This document shows, in pieces, positions 15,677-15,694 of a DNA stretch of 15,694 nucleotides. A program made the translations under genes and the position numbers. The notes under the pieces were generated by a model. It ran no database searches and had not been told where the DNA came from. It saw only the letters and a program-made list of their open reading frames with translations. Source of the DNA: JBOHTO01 sp050733695. GTDB lineage: Bacteria > Gemmatimonadota > Gemmatimonadetes > Gemmatimonadales > Gemmatimonadaceae. The first letter of the stretch is position 1. Every line of letters begins with the position of its first letter. The stretch covers positions 1 to 15,694 of the forward strand of contig JBOHTO010000144.1 of NCBI GenBank assembly GCA_050733695.1, written 5' to 3'.

Positions 15677-15694
15677 AGCTGACAGGAAGAAGAA

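Overview
The window is about 15.7 kb of GC-rich bacterial chromosome. The combination of a SusC/SusD-type TonB-linked receptor and lipoprotein pair, a CBM9/DUF5916 outer-membrane protein, several small lipoproteins (one plug-domain-like) and high GC suggests Gemmatimonadota or a close relative. This is inferred from gene content; no rRNA or other definitive marker is present. Nothing looks like a phage, insertion sequence, CRISPR array or biosynthetic cluster.

Layout. 1-400 has no firm gene; it carries a strong sigma70-like promoter firing leftward (326-354) followed by a well-spaced ribosome-binding site and a 38-codon ORF. 401-3080 holds three leftward genes: a plug-like lipoprotein, an MltD-like lytic transglycosylase lipoprotein with LysM repeats, and an unrecognised 166-residue protein with two related halves. 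3261-6053 is a rightward CBM9/DUF5916 protein. 6081-7611 is leftward: a MATE transporter only 36 nt downstream of tRNA-Lys(TTT). 7755-10278 holds two paralogous soluble histidine kinases arranged tail to tail, each with an RsbRD-type N-terminal domain. 10531-11163 is a leftward lipoprotein of unknown function. 11305-15660 is a rightward SusC/SusD pair that ends close to the window edge.

How they fit together. Much of the content concerns the cell envelope: peptidoglycan turnover, outer-membrane uptake (SusC/SusD), a CBM9/DUF5916 outer-membrane protein, drug/cation efflux (MATE) and three lipoproteins. The two kinases are the regulatory element. They are predicted to be cytoplasmic, have no response regulator beside them, and keep the same Cys/His positions in their sensory domain. 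The most noteworthy observations are the tail-to-tail RsbRD_N-kinase pair with its conserved cysteines, the stand-alone lipoprotein that resembles a TonB-receptor plug without a barrel, the duplicated-half unknown protein, and the promoter plus micro-ORF at the left edge.
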